Below the pieces are notes generated by a model that saw only the letters and a program-made list of their open reading frames with translations, did not search any database and was not told the DNA's origin. The position numbers and the translations under genes are program-made. A DNA stretch of 64,000 bases from Pogona vitticeps (lineage: Eukaryota > Chordata > Lepidosauria > Squamata > Agamidae): assembly GCF_051106095.1 (NCBI RefSeq), contig NC_135787.1, forward strand, positions 176,139,501 through 176,203,500. The letters run 5' to 3'. Every line of letters starts with the position of its first letter. Position 1 is the first letter of the stretch. This document shows, piece after piece, positions 31,578 through 45,413 of this stretch.

Positions 31578-34313
31578 TGCACAGACATTTCATTTTACTG
31601 TGCGTGGCAGGATATCTCCAGAACAGTTGAAGAGGGGAAGGAAAGAGAGAGATCTCCTCTCCTTCTATGTAATCTCTGAAGGGAGGAAAGTATTTTTCCT
31701 GGATATATGGGGCTAGGACAGTCCGCAGAAGGGGAAGGCTGGTTATCATAGCCCCAGAGCTAAGGGCTCCTATGCAAAACCACTTGCAAGATTTATCATA
31801 TGAAGAGCAGCATTTGCAAGAGGGGAATGGCCTTTGGGGACTCTTAACTCCCAGAATCTCCAAGCTAGCAGAGGATTCTGGGAAAACAGGTCGTAACATT
31901 TCCAAAAGCGTCAGCTGAGAAGTATTGGAAGAATCTGTTCTGCAAAGTCTATAATTTGCAGAGATGGTCTTATTTTATTCCCTAAATCTTGCATGCATGA
32001 ATCATGGAGGGGAGGAGAAGAACAAAAGGGCACTAAAAACATCCTAAGCAGCCCTGTCGACATAATTTCTAGGACGGAGCAGACAGTGACTGTATTAGCA
32101 GCTGATAAGAAATCTGATGGCTTGGGTTCATTTGTACTGTTTGCTTTGTTCTGGCAAATTGCTTTGCACTCAAGTCAAAAAAAATTGTATTAGAAGACAA
32201 AGCAAATATTCGAGCTGCCGGTAATGGAGAACCAAGTTTTGCCTGTAATATAAGATTTAGCATGTCAAATAACCTGCGCCATAATTGGATGGACCCACGC
32301 CAAAGGCATCAGGGAGGCGTAATTGTTTCAAAGGAGCAAGTTTTGCTGAACTAAGTTCAGTGAAATGAAGGGGGGACTCTCTCGTGTTCTTGATCTCTTC
32401 CCCTCCTTTGGGGAGAAAAAACCTGCTTTTATGTTTAATTGGAGGACTCCCAAGTGCTGTCGATCAAGAACAATGTGTTGTAAAGGTCACAGTAATTTCT
32501 CACATTTGTTACACCATTCACTGGAGGACTTATGTGTAGTTCTGATTTTACTGATGGCAGCTTTTAAGTACAGGCCACCTTCCATAATTGAATAATTGCC
32601 CTAATGGCAGATCCAGGTATTCACTAAGGTATAAATGATACTCCAAAGACAACTAAAACTGCAAACACTTTCAGAAAATGGCTCAATGAAAGAAAGAAAG
32701 AAAGAAAGAAAGAAAGAAAAGGCAAGACAAATCAAGTAGTCTACCACTTTTTCATTGATCTTGAAGAAGTTACTTTTTGGACTATATTTCCCAGATTCAT
32801 ACAGCTGTCATTTGGACTACCACTCTCAGAATCCCCTAAACAGGGTTGTAACAGGCATGACTGGCAGATTGTTGGATGTGTAGCCTACACACACAAAAAA
32901 TGGTTGCAGGTCCTGCTGTCTCAGACTGGCATATCTGTGGGAGCAATATCCATAGTTTCCCTTATCTGCTGCCGGAAAAATAAAATAAAATAAAGAAATC
33001 TCAGAAACACACTTTCCCAAGGTGTATTACCAGGATTGGCCACCAGATGGAATCAGAGATTACGCCATAGACAGGTGTCTTAATGGAAATGCACTCGTAG
33101 CCTCATATCTCTGAGAGATGCAACTTCCGGTGAAATGGAGAAGCCACAATTGGTGGTGGGAGAGGCAGCAGTTACTGGTTTCCGGAAAGGCTGCCTTGTG
33201 AACAGGAGGGTAGGAAACCCAATCCTTTGGCAAGACCATGCTAGGGCTCCCTCTCTCATCCATGCACGGATACCAGAGAAACTGTAAGTAAGTGCTTCAT
33301 TTATCCGTTATTTCCAATATCTGGGTGGTGGTGGTTTCGAATTCATCCCATGTGGATACTGTGGCCCTACTGTATATTCACTTCCAAAAACTGACATAGG
33401 ATAAAAGCTATGCACTTAGGTTCGGAAATATTCAGAATTCACCAAGTAATGCCATATTCAGATAGTTCTGATATATCCAAATGCAAATTTGATAGATCCG
33501 AATATCTAATATTTGGAATTCCATTTACTCATATGGATTAGGGGACAAAAGACTAAGTTTCTGCTTGCTAGGAAGCGAAAGTGAAAGCTATTTCTCAGGC
33601 ATCCTGAAGTGATTTCATGTGAAATAAAACTTAATACACTCTGGCACCAATGGGAGTGCGGGTTGAGAACTCGGTGTTTTTTGACTGGAGTTGTCATGAA
33701 TTTCCCAAGGGAAGGGGGCTGAGGTAAGAGCAAAACCTGCCAATGATTTCTGTCTGCAGCAAAGAAATCTAGAAGCAGGCACAGAAACCAGAAGATACTA
33801 CTTATATAATATATTCATTATTTCCAATTGAAAGGTAGACAATAATACATTGTTGCTGGGAAAATCCACCTTCCTCTGTCTACTTGGGACCGCCGGAACT
33901 GCAGCTGAGCACACAGAGAACAAGGACGTTTGAGTGGGGGTGGCAGAGGGCGTCACCTTCCCTGTCAATTAGCAAGCTGCGGTGCTTCGACTCTGCTAGC
34001 CCTGGCTCTGCTATACCACCCATCGCTGGAATAAGCAAGTGGTTGTATAGCAAAGAAATGATGTGGCTGAGTATCACTTTCACCTGCGGAGCAGTCTGGT
34101 TTTAGAAATCAGCTCTTAGGGATGTGGGAAACTGTCCATGGCATTCTCACTAAGTTTCTTACCCTGCCACTTTCTTTTTCTGTACTGGATTGTGACACCT
34201 CTTTTTTGCTCCACACAGAAATTTGTGCATATTTATGCATATCTATATTTTTTTAAATGATGTGTATGTAGTAAGAACAAAATCAAGCCTTGCAGCTATC
34301 AAAGCTGCCTAGG
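31578..34313. other. No recognisable gene; microsatellite and possible non-coding element
   Basis: 31840-31895 has a MITE relic (taactcccagaatctcc facing gaggattctgggaaa). (AAAG)n occupies about 32692-32718. 32080-32340 is repeat-free and homeobox-site-like words (taattg) occur near its end. A MITE-like relic lies at 32775-32840, and 33420-33520 has palindromic gaatat/ttcgga words of a hAT-like relic. The 136-codon minus-strand frame at 31495-31905 has no known motif. Confidence 0.45.
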
Positions 34314-34748
34314 TTCCTTTAGCTGTCAATTTCCAGTATCATGAAGTGGCTTAATAAGTGAGTCACTTCAGGATATCAGCAAACTGAACACTTCCTCTGT
34401 TCCTTTGTGGAGGGGCAGGGGAAGTGAAATTATTATTATCGATTTGCCTCTGATAGACTATCATTGATGTGCTGCATCACTTAGATTAAATTTGAAAAAT
34501 ATTTTTTCTCTGCCTGGCGTAAAGTGCCAATCAAAACTGCAGCGGCAAGCAGTTTTTCGACTGGCACTCCACACAAGGCAGGAAAATATTTTTTTTAATT
34601 AATCTAAGTGATGCAGTGCATCAGCGATGGTCTATCAGAGGCACTTCCCCTGCTCCTATGCAGAGGAGCAAAAAAATGTTTAATTTGCCAGTATCCTGGC
34701 TTGTTTATTAAGCCACTTCACGATATCGGAAATTGACAGCTAAAGGAT
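34314..34748. mobile_element. Large foldback element, about 435 bp
   Basis: The whole element is one long imperfect inverted repeat. Outer arms: tcctttagctgtcaatttcc and ggaaattgacagctaaagga. Next come atgaagtggcttaataa against ttattaagccacttca, then cctctgatagac against gtctatcagagg, then gtgatgcagtgc-type words. The centre lies near 34530 between aaaactgc and gcagtttt. There is no coding capacity. It is a non-autonomous DNA transposon of unknown superfamily, with no convincing target duplication. Confidence 0.75.
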
Positions 34749-35372
34749 CCAGATTAAATAGGGTTCCTTGAGGTCTGTATGCCATTTGGATGTGAGGAAT
34801 GCACCAAATGGCACATTGCACCTACACCCAACCTCAGGTGACCTTACTGAAACTGTACCAGCCTAAAAGGGCCAGTGTAGACGTACCCCTAGTTAATCTT
34901 TCACAAGACTTTGTTTTTACTTTCACAAGGCTTTGTTTTTACTGTAACAGACTAATATAACTGTACCACCTTGTCATTTTTACTAAATACATGTGAACAG
35001 TGTATGGAAATGATTAAGCTGTGGTCTTTCTCTGGGAGCATCTTTTCCATATTCCATCAAAGGAGGAGGAGAAGTTAGAATATGCAAGCAGGAAAGGCAA
35101 GAAATTGAAAGAATACAGGGGTAAAATGAGGTAGTCCTCTTCTCCCTACAAATTTCAACAACTAGAATCCTTCCAAAATCTTCAGTTACCAATTTAAAAC
35201 AGCCAATAACTGCTAATGCGCCTTCATAAATTAACATTTAAAAATCAGTGATTTTGCAAACATGTCATCTAACCCACAGAGTTTTGACTCCTAATTTTTA
35301 GGCTTGCCTCTTTGGTCTGCCCCCATGTACCACCAAGGCTGAGGAATAGGTAGTGCAATAAAATGATGGTGA
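34749..35372. other. No recognisable gene
   Basis: ttcacaaggctttgttttta repeats almost exactly at 34900 and 34921. Otherwise unassigned. Confidence 0.5.
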
Positions 35373-35475
35373 TGATGTGCTCCCAGGCCACTTCCAACTC
35401 ATGGTAACTCTTCTTAGGTTTCTCTAAGTATAAAGTACTCAGAAGGTGTTTACCAGTCATGCATTCTGGAGAGCA
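35373..35475 (-). mobile_element. SINE body fragment
   Basis: caggccacttccaactcatgg, then aactcttcttagg and gtgtttaccagtcatg, resembles the body of the tRNA-headed SINE family at 53425-53583. The tRNA-like head is not clear. Confidence 0.4.
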
Positions 35476-35646
35476 CTCTGGGATTGTTTAGCTTCTTCTA
35501 CACAGGCTCATTCTTATCCTGGGAGGCACAATGGCAAATTGGACTCTGTAGGCCAGCTACCCAAGTTGCCAAGATATCGAGCCAGCCTAAGATATCATAA
35601 CTAATAGCCCTTGAGAGCTTGACCATCATTATTGGTTGTACCAGAT

Positions 35647-35772
35647 TAGTGGTTCCCAACCTTTGGTCCCCCAGTGTTCTTGGACAACAACTCACAGAAA
35701 TCCGGGCCAGCAAGATGACAGTTAAAGCTTCTAGGAGTTTTAGTCCAGGATCACCAAGGTTGGGAACCGCTG
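35647..35772. mobile_element. Non-autonomous hAT MITE, 126 bp
   Basis: Same family as 2155 and 26838. Arms tggttcccaacctttggtcc and tcaccaaggttgggaaccgctg. The flanks taccagat (35639-35646) and tactagat (35773-35780) are a 7-of-8 target duplication. Confidence 0.8.
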
Positions 35773-35794
35773 TACTAGATTATAGGTCTAGCTA

Positions 35795-35940
35795 TACCAG
35801 AGATGAGGAATGTCTTGCCATCCAGATGTTGTTAGATTTCACCTCCCTTCAGGACTCATCAACATAACCAATAGTAAGGGCTGATGGGAATAGCAGTGCA
35901 ATATCAGGAAGGCAAAACATTTCCCATCCATGATCTAGGT
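35795..35940. mobile_element. Second, degenerate MITE next to the hAT copy
   Basis: gatgaggaatgtcttgccatc, then ccagatgttgttagatttc, faces gggctgatgggaatagcag and ttcccatccatgatc. This is the same palindromic family as 5705. Two MITEs within 150 bp suggest a favoured target. Confidence 0.5.
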
Positions 35941-38900
35941 CAGTCCCATCCTTTCTTGGATTGACTCTGGAAGCTCCTTCAAATAAAGTACACATTCTAG
36001 TTTTCTGCTACAGCCTGTACTCAATATATTTTAGCAATGTACTTTATGACCCCGTGGGTATGAGTGAAAAACTCTGCCCTAAGGCTTGGCTCAACCAATA
36101 TTTTTCTTTTGTCTTAGAACTGTGTAATATTTGCCTCATTGTTTACTGATAATGGGAATTTAACAGTATCTGCTTTGCTTAGAGATTAAAGATTGCCGAG
36201 TTTATGTATAGTTTTCGTTTTAAATCATATCATTTAAAAATTGATATATACGTGAACTTTGATTTACCCTCTTTTAAAAACAGGACTTGACTCAATAAAA
36301 AATGTCCCTGGGCTTTTGCTAAAAAACATGGGGAGTTTGTTTATGTGTATATCTCTACCTAAAGTTGATTTATTGTTCAGCCATTGGCAAAAGTCATTGA
36401 AAGAAATCTGTGAGAAATAGGATAAAAGTTGGCTCATAAATTTATCCCATGACCAGAAAGGTGATTGCTGCATTGCAGCAGTTTGCAAAGACAATTTTAA
36501 CAGAAGACCAGAGGAGATGGTACCACTAAATGTCTGGCTCCCGGTGACACGACTATCTGAGTCCTTCTCATCTGCATAACATCTAATGGAACCAAATCTA
36601 GCTCTGAAGTCTGCCGATTCTGTATTTTTTTTCCTGTGAACTGAAATACATTATTGGCTGACAAGGGTGTAGTGGAAACAGTTGTGTTGCATACTGAAGA
36701 GAAAGGGAATCTGACACAGTTTCCCGGCATTTCTCAGTTCCTGGACATAAAACACAGCATAAGGATATAAGAAACAAACAAACAAACTAGAGAGAGAGAG
36801 GAGGGAAGGAGAGATAAAGGGAGGGATGGAATACTTTTTATTAGTCCTATTGATCAGTTTTCTTTTTACTACCTTCCACCCCCCATTTTTTCACTTCTGC
36901 TTAATTCTTGTGTTTCTTCATTTTTCCATATCTCTCTGTCTCTCCTCTCCACTTCTGTTCACTATCTCATTCTTTACTACCCCCGTATCTTTGTTTTCTA
37001 TTTTCTTCTACTGTATCTCTAACATGTCTTTGAATTGGCTTGTGGGGGGAGGGGTTGGCTATTGCTTTGGAAAATGGGTATCTCACCACATAATTAAAGG
37101 TAGTGCACCACCTCTCCTGGCTACAGATGACTGGCAAACATTGTACAATGTGTGTTGCAGGGTTTCCATTGTGCCTCCAGTTGCACAAAGATGGGATCCA
37201 GCATAATTTCCACAGAACTCTGAGTACAGATATTTACACTGTGCGGTTGTGACTGCCCCATGGGTTTCTGGCCATAGGGACTTACTTATGAATTCATATA
37301 CAAAGGGTGGCACTATAAAGAACTGTACTGAAGAAGCAAATGTATCTGACATGGTAATCATCTCCAGAATTCTTCACTCTTATCTTACAATATTGGCTTT
37401 ACCATCTCAGTTCCCATGGAAATGAGACATCCAGTTCAGAAAGAATAATGCTTAGCACTTGTTTATAAGCAGTGCTCTCTGAAGTGATGAAGAACGTGTG
37501 TTTGACATAACACGTACTTTTCTTTACCATTGTAGTTTGCATTTTGTGTGCTTTTTGATGAGGCGTCGGAAGGTAAACATGGACTTACCTCTGAGGAAAT
37601 CTCATTGTCAGAGAGAAAACATGTTAATTTCTGTGGATGTATTTTCCCCTTACTACCCAGCTTGACTTTCAGAAAGGCTCATTGGTTTAAGCAGTTCTCC
37701 TTGGGCCATTTCGAACCATGCCCTGCAGTCTCATTTTTAAAGCTTCTCCTGAGCTCCAGAAGAAAAAGTCTCAGATATCAGGGTCTTTGAATTCCCTCAA
37801 AGTTTTCACTCAAGCTTGTGGTTTGCAAAGAATTTCCAAGGAAAGCTGAGTGTTTTGCTCAGAGGTTCCTGGCCATGTGACCTGCCATTGGCCAAAAGCT
37901 ATCTCAGCCACGCAAGCAAGGGGTGAGTCAAGGTTAGCATAGCAATGTGTATTGCCTTGTATTATGTCTGTCTACTATTTTCTTTTTCTTAGAGAGCTAA
38001 GCAATGAAAATGAGAAGGGAGGGATTTTTTCCCCCCTCCGAGCTGAGGTCACCACCACATCACAAGGGAAACACACAAAAGACATGGGATTTTAAAAGCT
38101 GCTTAGCTTCATCAAAAGACCTGCCTTGCCTTCCGATGTGAAATGTTCAGGAGACATTGTTTTGGCTGAGATGAAATGCAATGACTTGTCCTGACTAAGT
38201 ACATAAGCAGAAGGCTGATTTGAAGTCAAATGCGTTCCAAGCAGGAATTCCTTAAGATCTGCTACTTCCTTGAAAACCCTTTGGAAAAGCCAGTCATTCA
38301 AAGCTAAATCTGGACCAATGCACACAAGACTAATGCATGCACATATTTTCTTTGTTAAGGAATAACATATGGCCATCAAGCAAACAAGCATGGGCTTATC
38401 CCTGGAATCTAGGCTAGGTCAACTCAGCTTATTTTCTGAACAGTTACAAATGGAGCTCATGGTCTGTTTATGGGCTCCTTGCTGGCATAGAATTGACCGT
38501 CAGAATGCTAATCAAACCAGAAAGCCTTGGGAAAAACATGAGTGCTTCTAGGGAAAGAGACCTGAACATTGCAAGCATCCATCTCCCAACTTCAGAGGAA
38601 CAATCCTTTTTAAGGGGTCATTGCTCAGGGGTATGGCCTATACTTTCAAACAGAATGAAGAAGGTTCCGGAGAGAATCATTGGCCTGGCCAGCAAAAAGA
38701 TGAGATAGCAGATGTGAGGTGAGACTTTCTGACAGAGACCTGGAACAACTGTGGGCAGCTGGAATAGGTGAAGAGGTACTCAGAGCTTGGCAAAGTTACT
38801 CTTTGCAGTGCTGTTCCCAAAATCCTCCAGAGAGTCTGGGAAATGTTGAGATATGTAGTCCAAAAATGAATGGCTCTGGGGCTGGAACTAGCTATTTTGG

Positions 38901-41900
38901 GCAAGGAGCCCCATCTTCGACCTATTCCTTCTTAGGTCATAGACGTGAGCCCATTCTCCCACTGGAAAAGAAGAAGTGTGGTGTGTTCCTAGAAAACAAA
39001 ACGAAAATGTGTGCGTTCATAAATGAAAAATTTAAAAAGGAGGGATGAAGGGAGGGAACAGGCCTGGGAGCCTTTTCTTTATTTATTTTCCTAACACTCA
39101 GTGTTAGAGGCATGTCTAGGTTTTGCAGACTTCAGAAACAACCTAGCAACAGACCTGAATGACTCCAGTCTCTACATATAAGGTAGATTTCTATACTGAC
39201 TTCTATCATGCTTGCTTTGTTGTCCGTGGTTTGGCTTGAAGGACACACAGCATTTCTCCTCGTTATTTTGAAACAAAAGGCACACTGTCTCGCAGACACC
39301 ACTAAGAAATGGCCGGGTGTCTTCTGAGAAACAGACTAGATGCAAATGTAAAAAGGCGCCCTTTGGTTTCTTCCTGGCCTTGCTTTGACTTCATTCCTGT
39401 TAATGCTCTCTCCCATTCCAGGCTTCAACCTGTCATCAAGACCAATTTTTGGTTTAGGAAGTGATGGGGTCACTGTGAAGACTGGCCCATTCCTTTTCAT
39501 TCCTGACCTGCAGCCTTGTTTGTGGGGCTTTCTAATTGGAAGTAAGACATAACAGCCAGGAAGCCATAACCCTACTCCTGCCTCTTCTCAACTGCCTCCA
39601 ATCCAGTACGAAGGGTGGTTTCCTCTTCAATTAATTTGGAGCAAAAGCCGAACTGCAGTGGTTCTAAGTTCTCTTCCGTTCCTTCTGCCGCCTGTCAGTC
39701 TGCCTGTCACTCAATTCCTCGGCAGATGGAAAAGCCACAGGGGTTGGAATGAAATTATTTTTAATGAGCCCTGACACATCCTGATCAAGTCTGTTCTTCT
39801 TAACCGGGGTTAAGTGTCAGCGCGACGCCGTCCCGTACGCCAGATTTTGTCAGAAAGAGAAATAAAAACAAATAAGAGCAGCCTTGTGTCCTTTCTGCGT
39901 GGGCCTCTTTCAAATGGTCTATTCTGCAAAACAGGGATGCGGGCAAGTAGGAAGTGAGCGGACATGGAACAATGGCTCCCATTCATTGTGATCTCCCAGC
40001 CGCAGCAACAATGGCTCAGCCTTACAGAGCGTGCACTGCTAGCCAAGCAGGAAAACAGGGAGAGAGAGAAATCACTGACACCATGAGAGTCAGTTGTGTG
40101 GACAGCTTCGATGATGGATTCGACAAATGAATGCCAGATCACTACCAATGATGACACTATTAGGATCAAATTAGACCAGGGTTGGTTTAACCTCCAGAGG
40201 ACCATGGCCCTGCATTTACCCGTCCCTGAGCTCTGAAAGACCACACCTGCTCCTGGCATACTTTTTGGGTGTGGTGTGTGCATATGAGCCCTTGGCAGGC
40301 ATATGAGCCCTTGGCAGCCCTTGGCAGGCCACTCCTGAAGGGGATGACCTAGACAGCATGTTGTTAGAAGCTGACAGCAAGTTAGCATTGTAACAAGGGA
40401 ATTCCTGTCCAGTGTCATGCCTGAGCAGCTGAACTCAAAAATGAAGCCTGTGCTGATGTCCCAAAGGCCAATCACCGAACCCAACAAGCTAATTTGCAAG
40501 TTATGTGAAGTTACAAAGTTTTTTGCTATGACAATCAGACATCGTTCAGCTCCTCAAAGGATCCTTGCTTCTAGAGGTGTGCAGCCTGCATTCTCTAGTT
40601 TGACCTTAGACATGACAGCTAAATGAAACCTCTACATTTTGAGACAATGGACATGTGGACCTCATATACGGAGAACAAACAGCTCTGGAAAAAGGTTGCC
40701 TTCATGCTGATCTTGGAAGCTTCCAAGCAACAGCCCATCAGACACACAATGCTAGCCTAGACAACAGCTGAGAAAAGTGCATTCTGTGAGCCATACATAT
40801 CCCCATGGCCCTCATGGGTGCCAAATGTCACATTTTTACAAGACTGAGAGTATATTACAGGCCCACAAGAGCCTCCCTAATTCCCTGAATGAAGAGGAAA
40901 CTTTGTGTGAGGCCATGCCTGAGAGAGGAGCTAGCAGTCAAAGTAGATGACATTGAGCCAGAAGGACTTGGAGTCAAGTATATTCATATGTTGCTAATAA
41001 TCCATACTGTCCTGGATGAGTGGGTTGCATGAAAACTGCAGTTTAAGAGTAGGAGGCATGAAAATGGGTGAAAAAACAGTTTGCGTTCAAGTAGACCTGC
41101 TGTGGTGGTGTTCAGCAGATGTAGGACTGGGTTCATTTTCCTGCTCCATCCTAAAGTGTGCTAGGTGTCCTTGAGCCAGTACTACTTGGCTTTTCAGTCT
41201 AACACAAGGCTGTTGTGACAATAAAAGAGAACAGTCTCCTATAAACTATTCCAAACTCCATCAAAGAAGAAATAGAATACAATGACTCAGTATTCTTTGC
41301 TGCTACCACTCCTGGAAATGCCAGGACTGGGCTCAAGTGTCCTGTTCCTGGAAAAGGATCATGATCTGGCTCTTGTTGTTTCTTTGTGTTGCTGCAAAAC
41401 TCATGCAGCTACAAAGCTTCAGCAGGAATGCTAATTGAAGGTATAGTGAAAGAATCTCTTTGTTCATTCTGCTTTCTCCAAGGCTAATTCCTATATGTGG
41501 CAGAAGACTCCTAGATCCAGCTTGTCATGGGTTTGGAGATAGCATAGCTTCTGACAACCATGTAATAGAGGGGTTACAAATGCCAAAAAACCCCAACCAG
41601 CTTGGCTGACTGGAATTCCTTCATTCCTTCCTTCCTTCCCTCCCAGTAACCCATGCTATCTAGAGTGTCCCGGGAGCTGTAGTAAAAAAAGTCCAAACAA
41701 ACAACTATTCTAAGTTGGGCCATTTTAATACACATCTGCACAGTCAAAATTCACCTGACCATCCAGCTTGGGAAGATGATGAAGATGACTAAATTATTTG
41801 GAACATTCTAGGATGAGCTGTCTCACCATGACTCCTTCAGCCACCTTCACTGGATTCTCCAGACATTTTACCAAATGGTTAGATGCATACTATGGTAAGT

Positions 41901-43841
41901 TACATGTCACTAAACCTTTGTGTATGTGTTGGCCATGGGCTGGTGGGATCTTGCCTGCAGAAGAGTCCTTTCCCACTCCAAAATAGGCCTAGCACTGTGA
42001 CCCAATGTTTTATCATAAGTAGCAGTATTCGGTGGGGGAGGAAGAGATAATCACGCAGCATCGTCTGTTCCAGGCTAGAGGCTTAAAATATGAATTGGCC
42101 TTGATCTTGGTTCCAGAACAAAGAATGTGTCTGTGATCATGAGTAATAATTTAGTACTGTTAATTGTACTGTTTGTGTGTAAGATTTGAAGGAATTAGCA
42201 AACTGCAATTTGAAATATTGTCTTGGAGAGCTGTACTTTGTTTTAAGAACACAGGAAAACCAATTTATTCATTCACTTCTCAGGTAATTATAGTTTCTCA
42301 TCTTTTTTGGTTTGAGGCTTCTAGTTATATTTGATATGTACACAATCGACAAGGTAATGAAGAATTTCCTTTTCCCTTTTTGATGTGCTCAAACCTCTTC
42401 CCACCTTGGATGCATCCTGACTGTCAGAAGGAGTAGGGAAAAGAGAAAGAATACTATATATGACAAGGGTCCACCTCTTTTAGGGGCTCATTAGAAGTGA
42501 CTTTGACTCTGTATCTAGAAGCAGTGCACCCTTAAGATGAAAAAAAGTGTCTGTTGATGTTAACAGAGGGTTACCTCAATCTGCATTTGACAAACCAGTT
42601 TGCTTTTGTTTTGCATTTGTAATGGCCTTCTCAGCTCACAACCTCTGTCTTAGACTTCAGGCCATGGCACAGGGTGCCAAAAGATAGGAGGGAGGAAGAT
42701 TAGTTAAATGAGAAGAACAGAGGAAGGGAAGTGCCTCCATCTACCTCAGGTAAAACGTTTCTAGAGTGAGACTGCAAGGTGTACCTTTGAGTGGAAGGAG
42801 GATTGAGCATGCCTCTACCCCACAAATCTCCATGCCTTTAAATCCCCCACTCCTTTCCGTCTACCCTACTTTTCAGCTCCCTGCAGTTGTTCCCTGTGAT
42901 TTTCCTGCTGTCATGTCTAGTTAGGCCTTTCCTGCCAGATGTTCTCAAGGCCTCTGCTTTCTCCTATCAGCCAGAAGCTGATTAGCATTCCTTCAAAACT
43001 ATCCAACCCTAATTTGAGTGAAAGACATTTGATTCTGGCCTGCTACATACTTCTAAGTGATACCAAAGTTCCTTGAATTCTGCGTATCCTTTTTTGTTTT
43101 CCTCTCCTTCATTAGTGTGGTCCCACAGTATTCTTGGCTTGATGGGAATAATGTCTTCTGACAGGGTTTCAGGATTATAACTCTTGTAACTTTTAGGAAA
43201 AGAGAAATGGCAGTGATATGGGATAAATTGTCAGTTAGTTTAAAAATGTGTAGCTATTTCTCTTCCCCTTTCTTTCTTCAGTTTTCATCATTGGCATTTT
43301 CCTAATCTCCCGAGATTGCCCTTCACTTTCCCCAGACAGCTCTCTGCCCTTCTTCTCTGGAAACCTTCCCACCCTCCCAGTTCATATTATTTTAAACATT
43401 TCAGCCAACATTCAGTTCTTAAAAAAATGATGAATGAAGGCCTAAAGATGAAGCTGAAACTTCTTCTCTCTCCCCCAGTATATGATGTGATTTTTCATTT
43501 CTGTCCTGAGTTTTAGATGGCATTTAGTGATGGCTCTCCACTAAATCACAAGGGCTGAATGAAAAAGAACGCGTTTCAAAAAAGTAAAACTTTTTCATAA
43601 GGACCAAAACCAGCCTTACCACTGGGTACAGTCAGGTGGCCACTGCAGGCAGCAGATGTAGGCTGTCATGAAAGGGCATGATAGCTCTCCTCCAGGAATG
43701 AAAAGCCATTACATGATGAGGTGGGGAAGGCACCATTTGACACAGGGTCTCAGTTAGTGGAAGGTCTCAAGTGACCCTGTATGGAGCACCTAAATCTATT
43801 GATCAAATTGTTGTTCCTGGAAGTGACATATTATTTATAAC
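35941..43841. other. Eight kilobases without a recognisable gene
   Basis: Mostly unique sequence. Minor structures: a purine-rich patch at 36785-36828, a MITE relic at 38805-38905, a small tandem duplication of catatgagcccttggcag at about 40285-40320, and a CTTCC patch near 41625. The longest frame is 39810-40499 (-), 229 codons, with no motif or family recognised. This is the quietest part of the window for transposons and could be an intron or a regulatory block. Confidence 0.5.
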
Positions 43842-43977
43842 AAGTGGTTCCCAACATTGGATCCCTGGATGTTCTCAGACTAAAACTTCCGGAAATCTTC
43901 TCCACTAGCCGTGCTGGCCAGGATTTCTGGGAGTTACAGTCCAAGAACTTCTGGGGACCCGACGTTGGGAGCCATTG
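43842..43977. mobile_element. Non-autonomous hAT MITE, 136 bp
   Basis: Fourth copy of the family. It reads agtggttcccaacattgg at the left and gacgttgggagccattg at the right, with the same internal ggatttctgggagttaca. The flanks tttataac and gtctatca do not match, so the duplication has decayed or the ends are misplaced. Confidence 0.75.
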
Positions 43978-45117
43978 GTCTATCATATGTATCAAGAGTA
44001 GTATCAGCGCAATGCCAATATCTTATCTCTCACTAACTTGGGTGCCACTAGAGGAAAAACAAAACCCTCTCTTTCCCCAAGAAGGGTGTTTGTTATGTTT
44101 ACAGAATTCTATTTTAAAATTTATTGTGCTAACTGGCAGTTTTGGACCAGCCAGAACCCCAACAAGCTTATGTTCTTGGCATCCGGATAATGAAAGAAAG
44201 TAACTAGTGCCTTAGAAGGCCGATTGTATAAATGACTGGCAGAGATGAATTTTTAAATTATACAGCAAAAGGAAATTACTCTCACATGCTGGAGTCCCCC
44301 AGTTCCAGCTGGGTGTAGGCCTTTGAGGAGCAGTGCTTCATGGATAACTAGTCCTTCCTCCCACAATAGAGGGACTACCATCAATGGGGCAAACCAAAGG
44401 GTTTTTTTGTTCCTTAGTCTTCCTGTGTCGAAATTGGCCATGAGAAATAGAAGGCAATACCCTCCCCCCCCCCGCCTTCCAGGGATGGAAAACTGTTACA
44501 AGCTGAGATGGCACAAATCCTATGTTTGCCCAGGCCATTTTGCTGTCCTTTCGATATGGTAAGCCAGTCTCAGAACAATAGTTCTGTAAATACCGGATGC
44601 AACACAGAGTGTCTCGCGATTCTCATGGCTCCTGCTAAGCTAGTAACAGGACGCTCATGAAATGGCACACAAATGTGTTTTATTGAACATATTTCCAATC
44701 CAACACATTTATCATTTATGGTAAGGTGGTGGGAAGAGAATTAGGAGAAACTCTGAATGTTTAAAGTTACTGTTAGCATGCTATTAGTTTGCTGATGGAT
44801 CGTCCAACAGATAAACAGGAAATGACATGTTGCATTTTTTTACAGGAAGGCAGAGGGATTGAGGGAGAGTGGAGTCTTAATGATTGTTATGAAAACGTTT
44901 TGCCCCACCTGGGTTACTCCAGTGTGTCAGGGACTGCCATGGGGGCAGGAGATTTCTTTGAGGAAACAACTAAAGTTCTTATGAGTCTCGGTTGACAGGG
45001 TTGGCTTCATCATCAGGCAACATGAGATGCATGCCCCAAGCTATGAACATGGGGTGTGTGTGCAACGAGTGCTCTCCAACTGTTTTGTCTGAATGATATC
45101 CACTCCCAGAAATTCCC
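43978..45117. other. No recognisable gene
   Basis: A C run occurs near 44465. The frames at 43844-44203 and 44253-44562 overlap repeats or lack motifs. Nothing else was recognised. Confidence 0.55.
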
Positions 45118-45413
<296 letters not shown>

